DNA of 64,000 nt from Callaeas wilsoni (GCA_013398955.1 VWPU01012239.1:62001-126000), one strand, 5' to 3'; shown: positions 27,201 to 41,454, counted from the stretch's first letter. The notes: a model not told the origin generated them from the letters alone. Numbers and translations are program-made.

Positions 27201-30200
27201 ACAGAACTTGAAGATTCTGTTTTTCTGACATATATTACTGCATACCTTCATTTCTCTTTGTAGTACCTCAGTAGAACTGGAATGAGGGTCACTCTATTAT
27301 TGACTCCCTGTTGCATTGCTTTCAACAGCTCAACCATCACAGTATGTCACACAGCCATGCATTTGAAACTCAATATACTTACTGTCTAATAAGCTTCATT
27401 TTCTGTGCCACTAGCTTGTGTTTTATAGTGTTGGTTTCCCAAGCATGGTACTAAACAATTTTAGGAAATGCTGGTACAACTGTAGCAATTTTCCTCAATT
27501 TGTTCCTGACAAAGAGCTTGCTTCAAAATTGAGTTGGCTTCCTTTTTGTTCGAAACACTGGTAGACACAATTAGCCTCATTAACCCTGGTTTCTGTTTCA
27601 TAACAGAAAATTAGCCTACAATCACTGGTTTGCTGGAAAACACTGTTGTAATTAGTCGTCAACAGTCTGATATGAAAATCCATCGCGTTTTTAATTTCTC
27701 TGACATATACAGAAAACATGCCTGATTTCTCACTTATCTTGGGGATTGAGATAAAGTCAAGGACCAAGTCCTTGGCTCGCTTAGAGCACTGTTGAACAGA
27801 TAGGACAAACATCTGTCGAGAGAGTCAGAGGTGCACTGGTCCCACCCTGCAGGGTTTCTGGAGGTCCTCTGCAATTCTGTGAGATTCTGACCCTTCAAAG
27901 AGCATGAGACCCAAATAAGGATCATTTAAATTCTGGCCCCACTGACTGGATGCTTTTCCTTACCAGTCCTCCCAAAATGCTGCATTATTCCAGATTTATT
28001 GCAGACTAGAGTTCAACCTTGTTCCAGCTCTAAGACACTCCAAGGTAGTGGCACTGAAGCCAATTCTTTTTATCAGCTTAGAAATGAAGCAACTTAAAGG
28101 TGAATCATACTAATTATTCTTAAACCTCTGTAGATAATCTGAAATTGGTTGATTGAAGAGACTTATTATCACCTTTAGGACGTGCATCACTCCAGTGAAT
28201 ATGTCAATAAGTATGATTATGTTCTCCTGAAATAATTAATTATTTCAAGACTGTTAATTTAATTAGAGAGGAAAGCTATAGTTCATGGGGGTTGCTAAGC
28301 CATGAGCTGGTGCATCACTCAGAAGTTCACAGAACTAGTGCTGCTGTAGGGTGAGGTGTACCAGATCAAACTGCTGCAAACTGGCATCCAGATTGTGTCA
28401 GGCTCTTACCCAGACACTGTGGAGCAGAACTAGAGGTCTGTGTACACCTGGGTGTGTAGAAATATACCCAAGGACTCTTCTGGAGATTTGGGTACCCCGG
28501 GCTAAATTACTTTCCCCTGTGAGATGGCAAAGATTTGTGTAAATCCAGAGACCTTTGCTTGCCTTAAAAGTGAGAAGACAACCTTACTTATTTTGAATTC
28601 AGCATCAAAACTCTGAGAGTAATTCTTAATCTAGGTCTGTCCTTTCCGTGCCTCTTGTCATCCAGAAAGAGAGATGGTGAGTGATAACCTCTGAATGTGT
28701 CATGAGTGACTTTAGTGAAGGATTTTGTATAAGTGCTTAGCAGTATTTTAGTGAAAGACAGGAGAAATTATTTGTATAATTACAGCATCTTAATTCTAAC
28801 ATGCAGGAAAGAGGGCAGGTTTACAAAAGCTTCTAGGACTGCTTGCACAATAAGGAGCTGAAGCCTGAACTGTGTCATTTGTGCATGAAAGGGATTATCC
28901 CACGAGTCTCTAGTGCCTAGTGAAATTTTTGCCTAAGGGACATTTTCCTCCTGTATTAAATGTTGGTCTTATTTCTCAATTGTTCTCTCTAAATGCATAT
29001 GACACCCCAGGGGTGTCTCCATTTGAATGATCTCAATTGCTTATGTGTCCACTTGGGTGCCAGGCTATAGGACTGTGAAGAGAAGCTGAGCTATTCTATC
29101 TTGATAGCTGAAGTGAAAATGAGGAATTCTGTAATTCAGGTTCAGGCCACTATGTATGCTTATATTAAGTTCTTAAATAACTAAGCAGTAACTAAATAAA
29201 TAGTAATTTAATTTATTAGATGCCCTGAGCATTTATAGAAAAATGTTAGGGAAATTAACGTGAACTTACTTATTCCACAAGAAGCATATGAGCACTGACA
29301 AAAAGCAAAGCCTTCAAACGCCGTGTTCAGTTCATTCATGCATGAGGCGCCCTGTGTGCAAAATGATAGTGTTTGGAACGTCAGCCAATCAAGTAGTCTA
29401 ATTGGCTGAACTACTTAAGTGCCTCTTCATATAGAAATAGGTTTTAACATTTTTTCTGTCACACTTTAGCTCCTCCAAAGTATGCCTGAGCTTTACTGTG
29501 CTTCCAGCCTACCGAAGAGTTTTCTAAGGCCTCTGCCTGGAGATCTGCAGGACGCGTTGAGCCGTGACCTCACAGTTCGTCTAGCTGAGAGCCCCAAGGC
29601 ACATACCTCCCTCAGAACCTGATCTTGGGGGAGCTCTGGAAGTGATCCATGGATAAGACATGGTAATAGCTCCTGTTTCTCCTGTTCCAGTGTGGCATGG
29701 TTGTGCCCAACTGGACTTCAGGGTACCTGTAATTTCACTTCCTCCTGCAAGAATGGATTTGGAGCCTCATTTTCCCCTGTGCCAGCACAGCTAAACGGCC
29801 AGTCATGTGAAATAGCCCCATCACATGAACGTGGTGAGATGTTCAAGTACCAGAGGTCAGCTGAATGTGCCACAAATTACAGGTAGCAAGGTGAGGGTGT
29901 GGGGCTTCAGCCCCTGCTAGCAAAAATACCTCAATGAGTGCTCCAAGCAGTGTTCAGGTAGAGGTGGGCTCCTGGTGAAGGAAGCCAATCCTCCCCAGGT
30001 GCACAGCGGGGAATTCACACTGTATAGTGTTGTTGGTCTGCAAGGCTGAAGAGCACAGAACAAAGATGATAATTAGAGCCTCATGAGTAGTGATTTCTGT
30101 GTTGTACTCCCAGCTTCTTCACTGATTTCTTTTTTTTTTGCAATAAAGGAGGGTAAATCATCCAGACCATATGAATCAATTCACTCTTCTGTAAAATGAT

Positions 30201-33200
30201 TATTCTTGGTAGTTTCTGATTTCCACACTGTGCTGCATGTGACTGTTTGAAAGATGCCTTGAGATGCTTGCATGAACATTTCTATATAAAGGCAAAGCAC
30301 TGCCAGGTGTCTGTTTCAGAACAGAGTCAAACACTGCTGGGGAACAGTTTCCTGTGCATGCACACATGGACTCTATCACTTGGCCTGTATTTGTCAACAT
30401 GTGTTTGTCCATCCTCGCTTCTGTTGTTTACTTGTTTGGTTATTTCACACTACATTCACCCTAACCTGAAAAAAAAGAGATTAGGTTAGATTATTTCAAA
30501 GATCTGCAAATGTAGTAGAATGCACAAGGGGCATTTTTGGCATTAATGTTCTGTGTATTTTGTTCAGATAATTAAGCATGGAAAGGTCACCTTGTGTTCT
30601 AACAGAAAGAGTAGAGAGATGGCAGAGAGAAAAGCCAAGTTTGAGCAAAAACACTTCAAGGAGAAAAGGATCAGCATCTGACAATATTTATTACTTCTTT
30701 AGTGTTCCCTAAGATGCTGTAATACAGCAACCCTATGCCTATACACTTAGTTTTCAAAAGCTAAATATAAATGATGAAATTGAATACAAGGTAAGAGCTG
30801 GGCAGCTCGAAGAGTGCACACTGTTGAAAGCCATTTGGCAGTGTTTGTCCTTTGGGACACGCATCCAGATGAGGTTTGTTCAAAGCACATCAGCCATGGC
30901 ACTTTGTAACTCTCAAGAAGAGGCCACATGAGGAGGTCCTTCTCTTGCCATGTGCTTGTGTGCCTTGTCAATATCATGTCCTTAAATAAATAAAAAAATT
31001 TAAAAACCCCGAACAAACAACTTTGGTTTTTTTTGCTTTAAAGGAATGAGAACAGTGGGTAGAGCTGGATTACAAAGTCTCAGCAACTTTTTTCCTGAAG
31101 CCTTTCCCATCTCAGATATGCTAGCCTGTTTTCACTTTGTACTTGTGGTTTTCTGTCTGCAGCTTAATTCTACTCATTATTCAGCTGGTGAATGCTTCCA
31201 GAGCAAGCCACTGACTGGACTCATAGGTGAGCTTGGTTCACCTTGCAGCATCCAGAAATCCCTTCCTGAGTTAGGAACACAGAGAAGGAATTCAGAGGGT
31301 TGTTGTTCCCCAGCAGCTTTGGGGTATGAAGCAGGGCCAGATGTGAGCTGTTGTGTGCACACACAAAACCAGTCTTGCCCTGTCTGACCCTTGCAGCATC
31401 AGAGGGACTAAAATAGCATAACTATAGTTTCTTGAGGGTGTTCTCTGCTCTCAAAGTACCTAAGATTGGAAGGTTGTATAGATTTCTGTTTCATGTTGGA
31501 CAAATGAGTGCAATGGATGAATATAATAGGAATCTACTTTTCTTCTGTTCTTGGCTCTCACAAAAGATATTTAAAATTCACTCTTAGGAGACCTTCTTGC
31601 CTCATCTATGATTGGCAGGGGGACTGTCTGTACTATGCAGAGCTGTAATTTATTTATTCCTTCTATTTGTGACCTGGAGTTCTTTGAGCATTTTCTCCCT
31701 CTCATGGAAAAAGTAATTCTCTTTCCTACTTCAGTCCTACATCCTTTCTTATGAACACTTGGTAAAGATTTCATTTTTCTGCAATCTTTTTCATCTCTTA
31801 CTAAATAACCCTAGCACTCTCTTAGAGCCCTGCTGACATTTTGCTTCTTATATACTTGAAAAATTCTTATTTGTCTTTATTCCTTGAAAATATTTTCCAC
31901 TCTTCCTTTCAGCCTTTCCTAGCCAGATTTTATTCTTTTAGTTTTACTCCAGCACTGGCTCACTTGTTGATATCATGTCTCTTGTCTCATACACCTTTCA
32001 TATCTTTTAGTTACACATGCAATCATTTTTCTTTTTGTGTCTATTTTTCCTGTATTTTACTTCACTAGATGGCCTTTATTCTTCTGCATCTGCTGAATCA
32101 CACAATGCTCCAGTCCATTTTTGGCTTTCCCAAGGCCAGGAAAAAAAAACTAAGAGAAAGGAAATGATGAAGGCTTGGTGGGCATTGTATATCTAAAGAG
32201 AATAACTTCAGAAGGATTGGCAGGGTTTCAGCAAGCAGCAGATCCTTGGTGGTGCTCGTCCCCAGTGAAACTGTGATCGTGTTTAAAGCTAAACTACAGC
32301 ACTTGCTTTCAGGGGTGTGTGGTAGCCCTTGTTCCTAGGGGTTGGCTATGAAACAGGAGCAATGTAATTATCTGGGTTACTCACCCAGATTCCTTCATGG
32401 CAAACCCATGGTTTGCTTGTAGACTTTTTTTCCCCCCAAAAAGCCTGCTTGTTCTCCTTCTCCCTCTCTTTCCTGAGATGCTCTGCTTGAGTGCACCTAT
32501 TGACTATAGTAAGACAGAGCTTCCATTTGGCCTTGTTTCACTCTGTTTCAGCCTTAACCCCATCCCTGTGATTTCTGGGTCAGCTTCTGCTTGGTATGTG
32601 TGCAGTGCCTTGCCTGAAGTTTTTGTGTCTCTGCTGATCAGGCTCTGTATGTGCTTGCAGAGCTCAATTGCAAAACCAGAAATTCTGGAGTTAAAAATCC
32701 CACTATGGCTTCTTTTTGTGACTGTATTCTCTTCAATGCCGCCACTGTTGGTCCACAAGCAGACTTTCCAACAATGCAGCTAATTAAGCAGGTTTTGAGG
32801 ACTTTGGATGTCTTCCTGCTTACCAGGTAGGGAAGATTAAAGGAGAGTGATAGTACTTCCACAAGCCCTCTGAAAACCCTTCCATGGTCTCAGTGAGATT
32901 ATCACCTCTCCTGGTTTTCAGTTTAACTTTTGGTTAAACAGCTGTACTCTTGGAAGACAATAGGATGAAACAACAGCCTGAAATTACAGGGATGCAGAAG
33001 AAGCCTCCAGTAAGATGCACACTCCTCACTGAAAATTATTTTACATCTCAGCCGCTGATGCTGCAAATTCAGAGCAGGAGAGGAGAGGAGGCAGAAAGCC
33101 AATGGTTCAGGCTGATAGAATTTAGTTTTGCAGGAGAGGAAAAAAACCCATTGTCTGCAACCACATAATCATCTTGCATGGTGTGTAATGTTTATAAAGA

Positions 33201-36200
33201 ACAGGGGGTCACATATGGCTGGCTGTCAGCAAGAAACAGCAAGCTTGAATTAACATTAAAAGCCAAGTACTTGAGAAATAATATAAGTACATGTAACAAA
33301 AGTAAATGGTTTCAGCTGTGATAAAAGAACAGTCTTTCCTTCTTTCAGCCTTGGCTCTATGTTTCCTTCCTTAATTTCTTCTGTCATGTTAAATTATTTA
33401 CAAAATGCATCCTGGTATTGAAGGGGTAGGACCTAAAGCAGCCAGCTTCTTTACTAGCCCTGTGGTAACATTTAACAAATCAACTTAGACCTACAAATGA
33501 AAAATTTCTACAGACCTTTTTGAGTACTGCCACATTGAAAGAGATGTTCAGGTGTGGAATACAGAGTGCTTTTGTGCAAACAACTCATTTTGGGACAATT
33601 TTAGAAGCCCATGTTATTCCCTTACTGGCCTAAACAGCCCCCATGGTCCAGTTGTATGATATTAGGGATGGGAACAAGAGCTGCCTGTAGATAACTAGGG
33701 CTGGCCTTAACTGTGTGGGATACTTGTACGTAGGAAAGAAAGAGCTAGTTCTCAAGGAAGGAAAATGAGGCCAGTAAGAACTGCAGGCTTCCCTCTTCAT
33801 CTTCTGCTGCTTCCTGGGGCTTAGGGGTGTCATTGTACAATGCTGTATTCTAACACTGACTGCTGATTATTCAAGTGACTATCAAAAAAATTGCACTGCT
33901 GAAAAGAATATACTGAAGATATAGTGCCCAGAAAATGCCATGCACTTCAATGAGGAGCTTTTGCCAGAGAACAAAAGGCCTGGGGGCTGCAAGAAAAGAC
34001 AGTAGGAAGTGTGGAGCCTGTGCTTCCCTGGGGCAAAAAAAATCCATTAATTTTTATTGATTATATCCCTAAAGCATTATAAGTTTTTCCCCCCTGTTGT
34101 TCCTATCTTGCTGTTTCTAAGCCATGGACATAAGGGGGAAAATGACGAAGAGCAGGGCAATGGTAGCTTCACAAGGAACAGAGAAGATTAAATATGGAGC
34201 TTGTCCATCCCTTCCATTCTCTATCCTGCCTCCCACTTACCTTGTCATACCCATGCAGTCCAACACCAGAGGCTTGCCCAAGCTGAGAATGCAAAGGGAA
34301 CAGGAGGGTGGAGAGGGATGGCTGAGTGGCTGAGGGGTTGCTTTCTGATGGCTGGGACTGGGCCCCTAAACAGTTTGCCAATGATGATCAGAGCCCACTC
34401 AGAGCACAGAAGAGCTTTCTCCTCTTTTCTCTGCTGTATTTTCTTGATCATTCATTGTTAACTTTATTGATTAGAATAAACTGAAATTATAGGGAAAGTA
34501 ATGAAAACAATGTTCTGTTGAGATAGCAGCCAGAGAAAGCAACAAAAAAAGGTGCTTGCAAGAGACCAGTCTGACAGCTGGAGTAAGGAGGTGGCTCCCA
34601 CATTGATGGGACTCACAGAAAAAAAGCTGTTCCACATCACAGTTCACAAACCTCTCATAGTTATTCACTACCCACCCTGTGTCCATATCCTTACCCCTGC
34701 TGCTCTTTCCCAGAGTCTCTGAGCCTGGAATAAGTTGGATTTCTGCTGATCCATTGGATCAGGGTGAATTCTGGCAGTCCTGGCAGGGAGGCCTGTTACA
34801 GCTTGTACTTTTGTCTAGTTTACTTCATGGCCTTTTGGTCCTAGCTGGGCAGGAAGGTGAGGAAGAGGTGCAGAGAGAGGGAGGCTCCTGCAGAGTGCCT
34901 GGGCAGTGTGATTGCAGCTGTCCCTTGCCATATCAGAATGGCAAGTAGGTGACAGCCCTGATCTGCTCTGTTAGCACCGCTTGGCAGAGGGGAATTATGT
35001 TATCTTGAAGAAGGCAATAACCCTTTGTGTAATTTTAACATTTTGAAAGTGCTCTCTATCTATGTTGCAGATTTGCAGGGAGCTACTGTCTGCCTCCTCC
35101 AAACGTGATGATCAGGACACATTATTTGAGTGTGGTGTGATGGCAGATGCAGCAGATGCTACGTTACTTTCTTATAGAAAATTTTTTATTTTTTGGTAGG
35201 GGGAAAAAACTTCCTTCAAAACACAATTCACTAGAACGTGAAATGGACAATTTTTTAATCCTCCCTTATGTTATCATTGTGGTGACTTTAGTTACACACT
35301 TCACTGGAGAAGTAAAAGTTTTCCATCTATTTAGTGTGCTGGCTGACCAGTGTTTCTCCAGTCCTGGCTCTTCCCCATAGAGACAGTCTGCAATGGCTCT
35401 GTTATCTGTCTCATCCCTCCTCCTCCTCCCTGCTTTTGTTCCTGGTTTCCGGCAGAGCTGTGCCAGCCCAGCAGTTAGCCTGCCCCACACAGCATCCCCA
35501 GCTGCTCTGCTCCTCTCTGTCCACATTTGGTTCACCCCGTTGAGACCAGGACCTTGGCATGTGTTTTACCCTGGGGTCTCTATTTTTTCTCCATGGTACT
35601 ATTTATCACATATTCTTTCTTTCCCAGTTCATTATTTATTCAAGCATACAATTCACATCCTCCCTCAGTGGGGATTAGCGAAGGGTCCTGCTTGGTAAAT
35701 GGGAGGGTTTTTACCCATTTGCTTTGTATCTGCAGTGGTTCTTTCATTGCTGAAGTCACTGTTTCTGGCACTCCTGCGATATCCATGCTGTGATCCTGCT
35801 CAAATGAGCTCCTTCACATTCTTGTGCCTCTTCTCCATATGATAGGCATTGTCTGTAGCTTCACGTGCTGTTTGTTCACTCAGCTCCAGCCATGGGTTCC
35901 TTGCACCTTTCCACTTCAAGTCTTGTTTTTCATGGTAGTTTACATTCTCTTTCCTGCCTGCAACAGAAGAGGACTGTCCTCTCTCCATCACTTCTGGTCT
36001 GGACTGACTGACTTCCTCTTCTTGGCAGGTTCAAGAGGATTTCTCAGAAGCACCCCTTAAAACTGAGACTGGTGCCTTGTTCTTGGATTGGTCCAAAATT
36101 TCTCTCTGTTGCCAGAAGCCTCTTTTGCAGACAGTTTCTAAACACAGCTCTGAAATGTTTTAATCTTCCACGGCTGGAGCTCTGCTCCTGTCTCTGTTAC

Positions 36201-37223
36201 CTCTCCCCACTCAGCCTTCTTTGCCCAGATTAAATGAGAACTGCAAAAAAACGTCATCTTCTTTATGACTAGCCCTGACCCAAAAAAGTTGCCTGCTCTG
36301 ACAGCTGCTTTCTTTTTGGCAGCCACATTACTGTCTGCAGCACTTTTAAACCTTTTCCAGTTGTATCACACATTCCTAGAGAAATTCCAGCTCTGACGGC
36401 ACTTCTAATTGGTTTGTTTTTTCACTTTATGTCTTATCTTGTTTTACTCCAAGTACTTTGCGTTGTCCTGAAGTTACCCTGAGCCAAAGAGGGTGGCAGG
36501 GATTTGCCTCATTCAGTGTCCAAGCTCCAGCACCCTGGCATGGTGTAACATGAGAATTGGCATAAATGGAAAATCAGTTTCAAATGGCTCATGCCAACGC
36601 ACGTAGGAATGTGTTGACTGCAGGCAGTGTGTTGTGTGGATTGCACAGATAAGCATATTCTCTGCTATACCATCATTCAGTGCACAACCTGCCATGAATG
36701 TATGTATCTGCTCCTCTACAGATGGACTAGTTCTTAATGCAATTCTGTTTTCTGTAATGATCTCTAATGTGTTCACTGTCTTTTTGATTTGGCCTTTTGT
36801 AGCTAAATCTGTCTCAAATATACCATGAGCCATAGGTATGGAGGAAAGTCAGATGGCTCTATAAGGGCTCCTTACCAATTAAAAAATATCCCCTGTGGAT
36901 CAATACAGTCAAATGCTGTAGTTTGATCCACCAATACATTCATTTCCTGCAGCACAGCCACTTATTAAAGTTGCTGACCGTAAGAGAGGAATGATTTTCT
37001 ATAGACATTAAACTACCACTGAAAAGTCCTTTGGTGGGAGACATTCACCTCTCTCCACAAACAGCCCAAGTGATTCAGGAGGGCTGGAACTCACCTGCAG
37101 AAATGAAGAGCAGGTTCTCTGTAAGTGCTGTTCCAATTTAGAGACTGAAATAATGGCCTCTGGCCTCTGCCCTACATGGAAGGACAATGTGGGAGTTTTG
37201 GACCAATGGATTGGCATACATGT
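24263..37223. other. Intergenic DNA, no gene recognised
   Basis: Unique AT-rich sequence with no recognised gene or transposon. ORFs at 25,185-25,601 (minus, 138 codons), 27,495-27,812 (minus, 105 codons) and 36,513-36,833 (minus, 106 codons) were read and resemble no protein family I know. An inverted CCAAT pair lies at 29,382-29,408. Confidence 0.75.
29382..29408. promoter_or_regulatory. Inverted pair of CCAAT boxes
   Basis: CAGCCAAT (29,382-29,389) and ATTGGCTG (29,401-29,408) form a perfect 8-bp inverted repeat with an 11-bp spacer. Each arm fits the NF-Y CCAAT consensus. A weak TATA-like catataga lies about 20 bp further on. No transcript is otherwise suggested here. Confidence 0.25.
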
Positions 37224-37357
37224 GGAATACAGAGCATTTGTTAAGTACCTCCTTTTCTTGCCTGTAGCTCGATAGGCTGTACCTGTATAGAGGAATACAG
37301 AGCATTTGTTAAGTACCTCCTTTTCTTGCCTGCAGATAAACAGGCTGTACCTGTTTA
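37224..37357. repeat. 68-bp tandem duplication (two copies)
   Basis: Two direct copies start at 37,224 and 37,292, each beginning ggaatacagagcatttg. The first about 40 bases read identically and the copies then differ at scattered positions. Each carries a pyrimidine tract followed by cctgtag (copy 1, ending 37,267) or cctgcag (copy 2, ending 37,335). No gene is evident here. Confidence 0.9.
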
Positions 37358-40296
37358 TCACCACAGTCTGCATTTGGTGACATCTGCAAGGCACCGTGAT
37401 GTACTGTCAGAAATCCCCAAGCTGGCTCTGGGGACCTGCACATTGTCAAACTGCACCAGCTCTGGAGTCAGTTCAGAGCTGGCTGAGCTGGGAGGCTCTG
37501 CAGCACCCTGCCTTGCAGGGGGAGACAAGCCTGCAGCGTTCCATGTGCTCTGTACGTCCCCATATGAAAGTGTAAGGAAATGTTGCTCACCAGCAGACAC
37601 TGGTGAACAAGTCAAACGTCACTGACCTAGCAGTGATACCCATGATCTTCTGCCTGGTCAGAGTGGTTCACAATGGGAGCTATTCTTCCTTGACAGCCCT
37701 GAAAAGAGGACTAATGCCTACTGCTGATTGCCAAGGTTTTCTGACAGCAAACAAAGCACTTTTTAAAGACAATGACTTGTTTACTTTTCATTGAAACTTG
37801 AATTGAAGATATTTCATAATAGAATTTGAGCAAATTTACCAGATGTTTCATCCTACTGTGCTTTTCTGGCAGGTGTACAAGACAGAATGCTGACTAAGGC
37901 TAATAAATCAGGCTGCATATGAAATCTTGGGGAAGGAAGACAATATATATGCCTGAAACCATTGGAAGATCTTACCGCATTGATCCTTGGGAATTCCTGA
38001 TGTTTCCTTTGCTTTTCTTAGACACTGATCTCAGATACAGGAGGGGAAGGGGGTCCTGTTCTGTACTTGTAGCCTATGGTGAGACACGGCTTTGTCTAAC
38101 AGCACTCCTTGTGCTGGCATTGGAGATCATAGACATAAAAATGATTAATATATTTCCAGAGTCAGGCAATTATCTATCCAGCTGGGAGAGAATAGGAAAT
38201 AGGAGTTTAAGGTACATTCAGAGACTGGCTATGAGCCAACAAAGCTCTGTATTGCTCTAAAAAATAATATTCTCTTCCTCATCCATATCCTTCTCTTCCA
38301 TCCCCTTACCCCCTGTCCTTTTGCTTTGTTCAGTTTCTGCTAATCTCTTTGCTTCCTTGCTGCCCTATCCTGCTGAGCTCTGCTGGTTCCTTTGGAATCA
38401 GGAAATAAAGCCACCCATAGAAAACTCCCTTCTTTTGGGGACTTGCATTGCATGTGTTAACCACACAAAGCTGTTTTAACTCCCTTTCTCACAGTACCTG
38501 ATTCAGTTTACTGACCACTGTCTGTACAAGTTTGGGGCATTCAGTCTGCTTTCGCTTTCTTTTCTCTAGGCTTGCTTTTATTTCCTCTTACTGCACTTCT
38601 GCCAGCTCTCTAGATATTCACCTCCTTGTTTCTCTCCCTACATATCTGGAAAAAGCAGATGAAGTTTCCACACCATCTTCCAAGCAGAGGAAGTAATATA
38701 GGAAATGCTATTTGTGTTTGTCTGACTGCAGTAGGAAAACATATCAAACTCTTCACTGAAGCCCACACAAGCAACACTTGTGCTAGTGATACCTGGTTCA
38801 CTAGGGTGTAAGAGGCTTTGGGTGACAGCACAGCATCATGTCATTCTATCCTTGCTTGGAGTGATTTAATTAACGTGCCCCTGAAATCCATGTGCTGCTG
38901 AAGGTTGTGCTAGCTGGAGGCTTGCAGTGCTGCTCCTCCTGCATGGCCATGTTTGAGGATTCTCCCTCACACCAGGGTAAGAGTGGTACCAGGCAACCCC
39001 TCTCTTAATCCAGGAGATGTAAAATCATGATACTCAAGCACAGCAAAGTATTCTTTGAATAAAAGCATGGACAGACACATACCGACAACAAACAGATTGC
39101 CTTTGAATAAAGTTTGTCTGAGTAGCAGTGTCAGGGGAGAAGAAGCTGCATTTTAAAATCAAAATCATATTGTTTAAACAAGTTCTGTTATTCTGTGTTT
39201 TGCCTTTATCTGAAGATTGCAGGCATTTGTGATTATCTGTCATTTTATGTTTATGCAGCTGTTTTAATTCTGATAGGTCACAGAAATTTGTCATATGGCA
39301 GTAATGGCAGCCATCTCACCCAGCATGTTACAAAAGAATGGAGAGACAGGGAGTGCTGTAGCAAATTGACACACTTAGAAAAATGCTGTAAAGCCATCAA
39401 GTCCATTTTTAATGCTGTGTCACAACAGCCTCAATGAATTGTGGGATTTTCAAGTTATCTGGCTGTGCAAGATGAAAGGCTGAGCTGGCTGTGCTAGGAT
39501 TAAACCTGTGCCTCTTGTGGCTGTAGGTATTCCTTGGCCTCTGCAGCAGCTCGAGGGTTAAGGGGCTGGAAAAGGCAACACTGACTATCTTCCAACTCCT
39601 CAGGTCTTAAAACCATCAATACCCCAAGTTATTGTGATGTTCAGCCTGTGTCTGCTGAGTGAGTCTGCACAGTTTGGGCACCACTCCAGCTGCAGCTGCT
39701 CTTTAAAGTTCAAAAAAATGCTTGGAAGGTGTTTGTTTTTTGATTTGCTTTGTTTTTTTAAAGTTATTATTTTCTCAACTTTGAGAATAATTTGGTGTGG
39801 TGTCCCTTCCCTCTGTCCCCTCCTTTAACAGCAGTTTCAGTTTAGCTTGTGTCCCAGCACTCATTCTCTCACTGCAGCCTTCAAGGAGCACAGACCAAAC
39901 CTCAGCAATTTTCAGCAAGGCCACAGAGTCGCTGGAAAGGTTCCCACTGCCTCCTTCAGTGAGCTCGAAAAGGCAGGCTCCGGCGCTTCCAGCGCTGCTG
40001 TAAATAATGTCTAGAAGGGGCCGGATGAGGAACAGGGGGTACACACAGCCTCACTTCCAGCTCGCCTTTCATTTCCTTTGTCTCTTTTAAGAGAAACAAG
40101 GGAGGTAATTTCATCTAACTTGGCACATCAGCTGATTGTTGGGCCTTTAGGGGTCTGTTTGGGGCTCTCTCTCCCACCCGCAGGATTCGGGCTCCAGGTT
40201 TTACTTGGAGGAGCCAGAGAGGCCTCGAGTGCCTGGAGGGGAGAGCGCAAAGTGTTAACTGAAGGAACAGCATTGGAAACAAGGGCAATTTTCTGA

Positions 40297-40403
40297 CTTT
40301 GATCTGTCACTGGCAGTTCCAGCAGACAGGCTCGGCTGGGGCCATCGCTGCAGCAGAGTTTGGGGGTGGCGGGGAAGGCACTGCTCAGCCTGGGGGATCA
40401 AAG
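40297..40403. promoter_or_regulatory. Opposed pair of TCF/LEF-type sites in a GC-richer patch
   Basis: CTTTGATC at 40,297-40,304 and its exact reverse complement GATCAAAG at 40,396-40,403 both fit the TCF/LEF core (A/T)(A/T)CAAAG. They lie in a compositionally distinct patch. Function is inferred only from motif matches, which are frequent by chance. Confidence 0.2.
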
Positions 40404-41454
40404 TGCGCCGGAGAGCAAAGGAGCACAGTGTCCTCTGAAGCAGGAGCTGCACAATAAAAATGCAGTGCTGCTCTCCGCTGGGAAACCAACAGGGAGGATG
40501 CGCTTCCCTGTTTTCCCTCTTTCTGTGGATTTTTCAACAGGTTAAATTGCATTTGGTTGTTAAGGATTGTGAGTACTGAGAGACAAATGCTGCATCTCCA
40601 GCTAGAAGGAAGGCAGTGTTGTTAGGGTGGGGTTAGTAGCCAGATGAAGTGGAAGGTGTGAAGTTATTGATAACTTACTGTATTGTTCCCTTAATTCAAC
40701 AGAAGGTGACAAGGAGATGAATTAAATATAGAAAGTAGACATGAAAGAACTCAAAGAATGTCTGTGTTCTTGTTCAACACTAAGGCACAGAATGCATGAT
40801 TTCATGCAAATCAGACTTCATTTATTTTCTCTTTTGCTTCTTCAGTTAAATATGAAATGAATGAGAACAAGAGCTTTTTTCCCAGCATCCCATACCTAGT
40901 AAATTCATTCTGGGAATGGAGGAAATAGAGTGAATATGATTCTGGACAATGACATCGCCAATGATCCAAAAATATTTGCACTGGGTGACCTGAATAGTCT
41001 CTTGAATATAAATGAACCACAAGGGAAAATTTCTATTAAGAGCAAATGCAGTAGCTGAAAGGGTGATATTACTGAATTGGAAATATGCAGAAGGATTAAA
41101 GCTTGCTGAGTTGTACACAGGATTAAGTGAATTGACACACATGGAGAAAATAATTTCAATAATTAAGAGGTTTTTGTTCTTTGGGAATTTTTCTGGCAAA
41201 AATAGTCATAATTGTCATACTATACACAATAAGTTACTGCTGTAGTGTAGAATCATGGAATATATCCATGTAGTAAAGGGGTGACCCGTAATCATATTGT
41301 CATGCTAGACAGTAAAAAAGGTAGACATTTCAAACAAAATTAAACTTTGTATGTTAAAATGGGTACGTTACAATGTGTTTCCATCTGTGGGACACCTTCA
41401 AAATGACAGATTGCTCACTGGGTTATCACACAGCACTTTCTCCTTCAGGTTGGC

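Noticed and set aside
27845..27895. Possible second CR1 3' tail (ggaggtcctc followed by attctgtgagattctga)
   Set aside because: The ccagaggtccc block is not matched in the right order and the tail is interrupted, so it is too weak to call.
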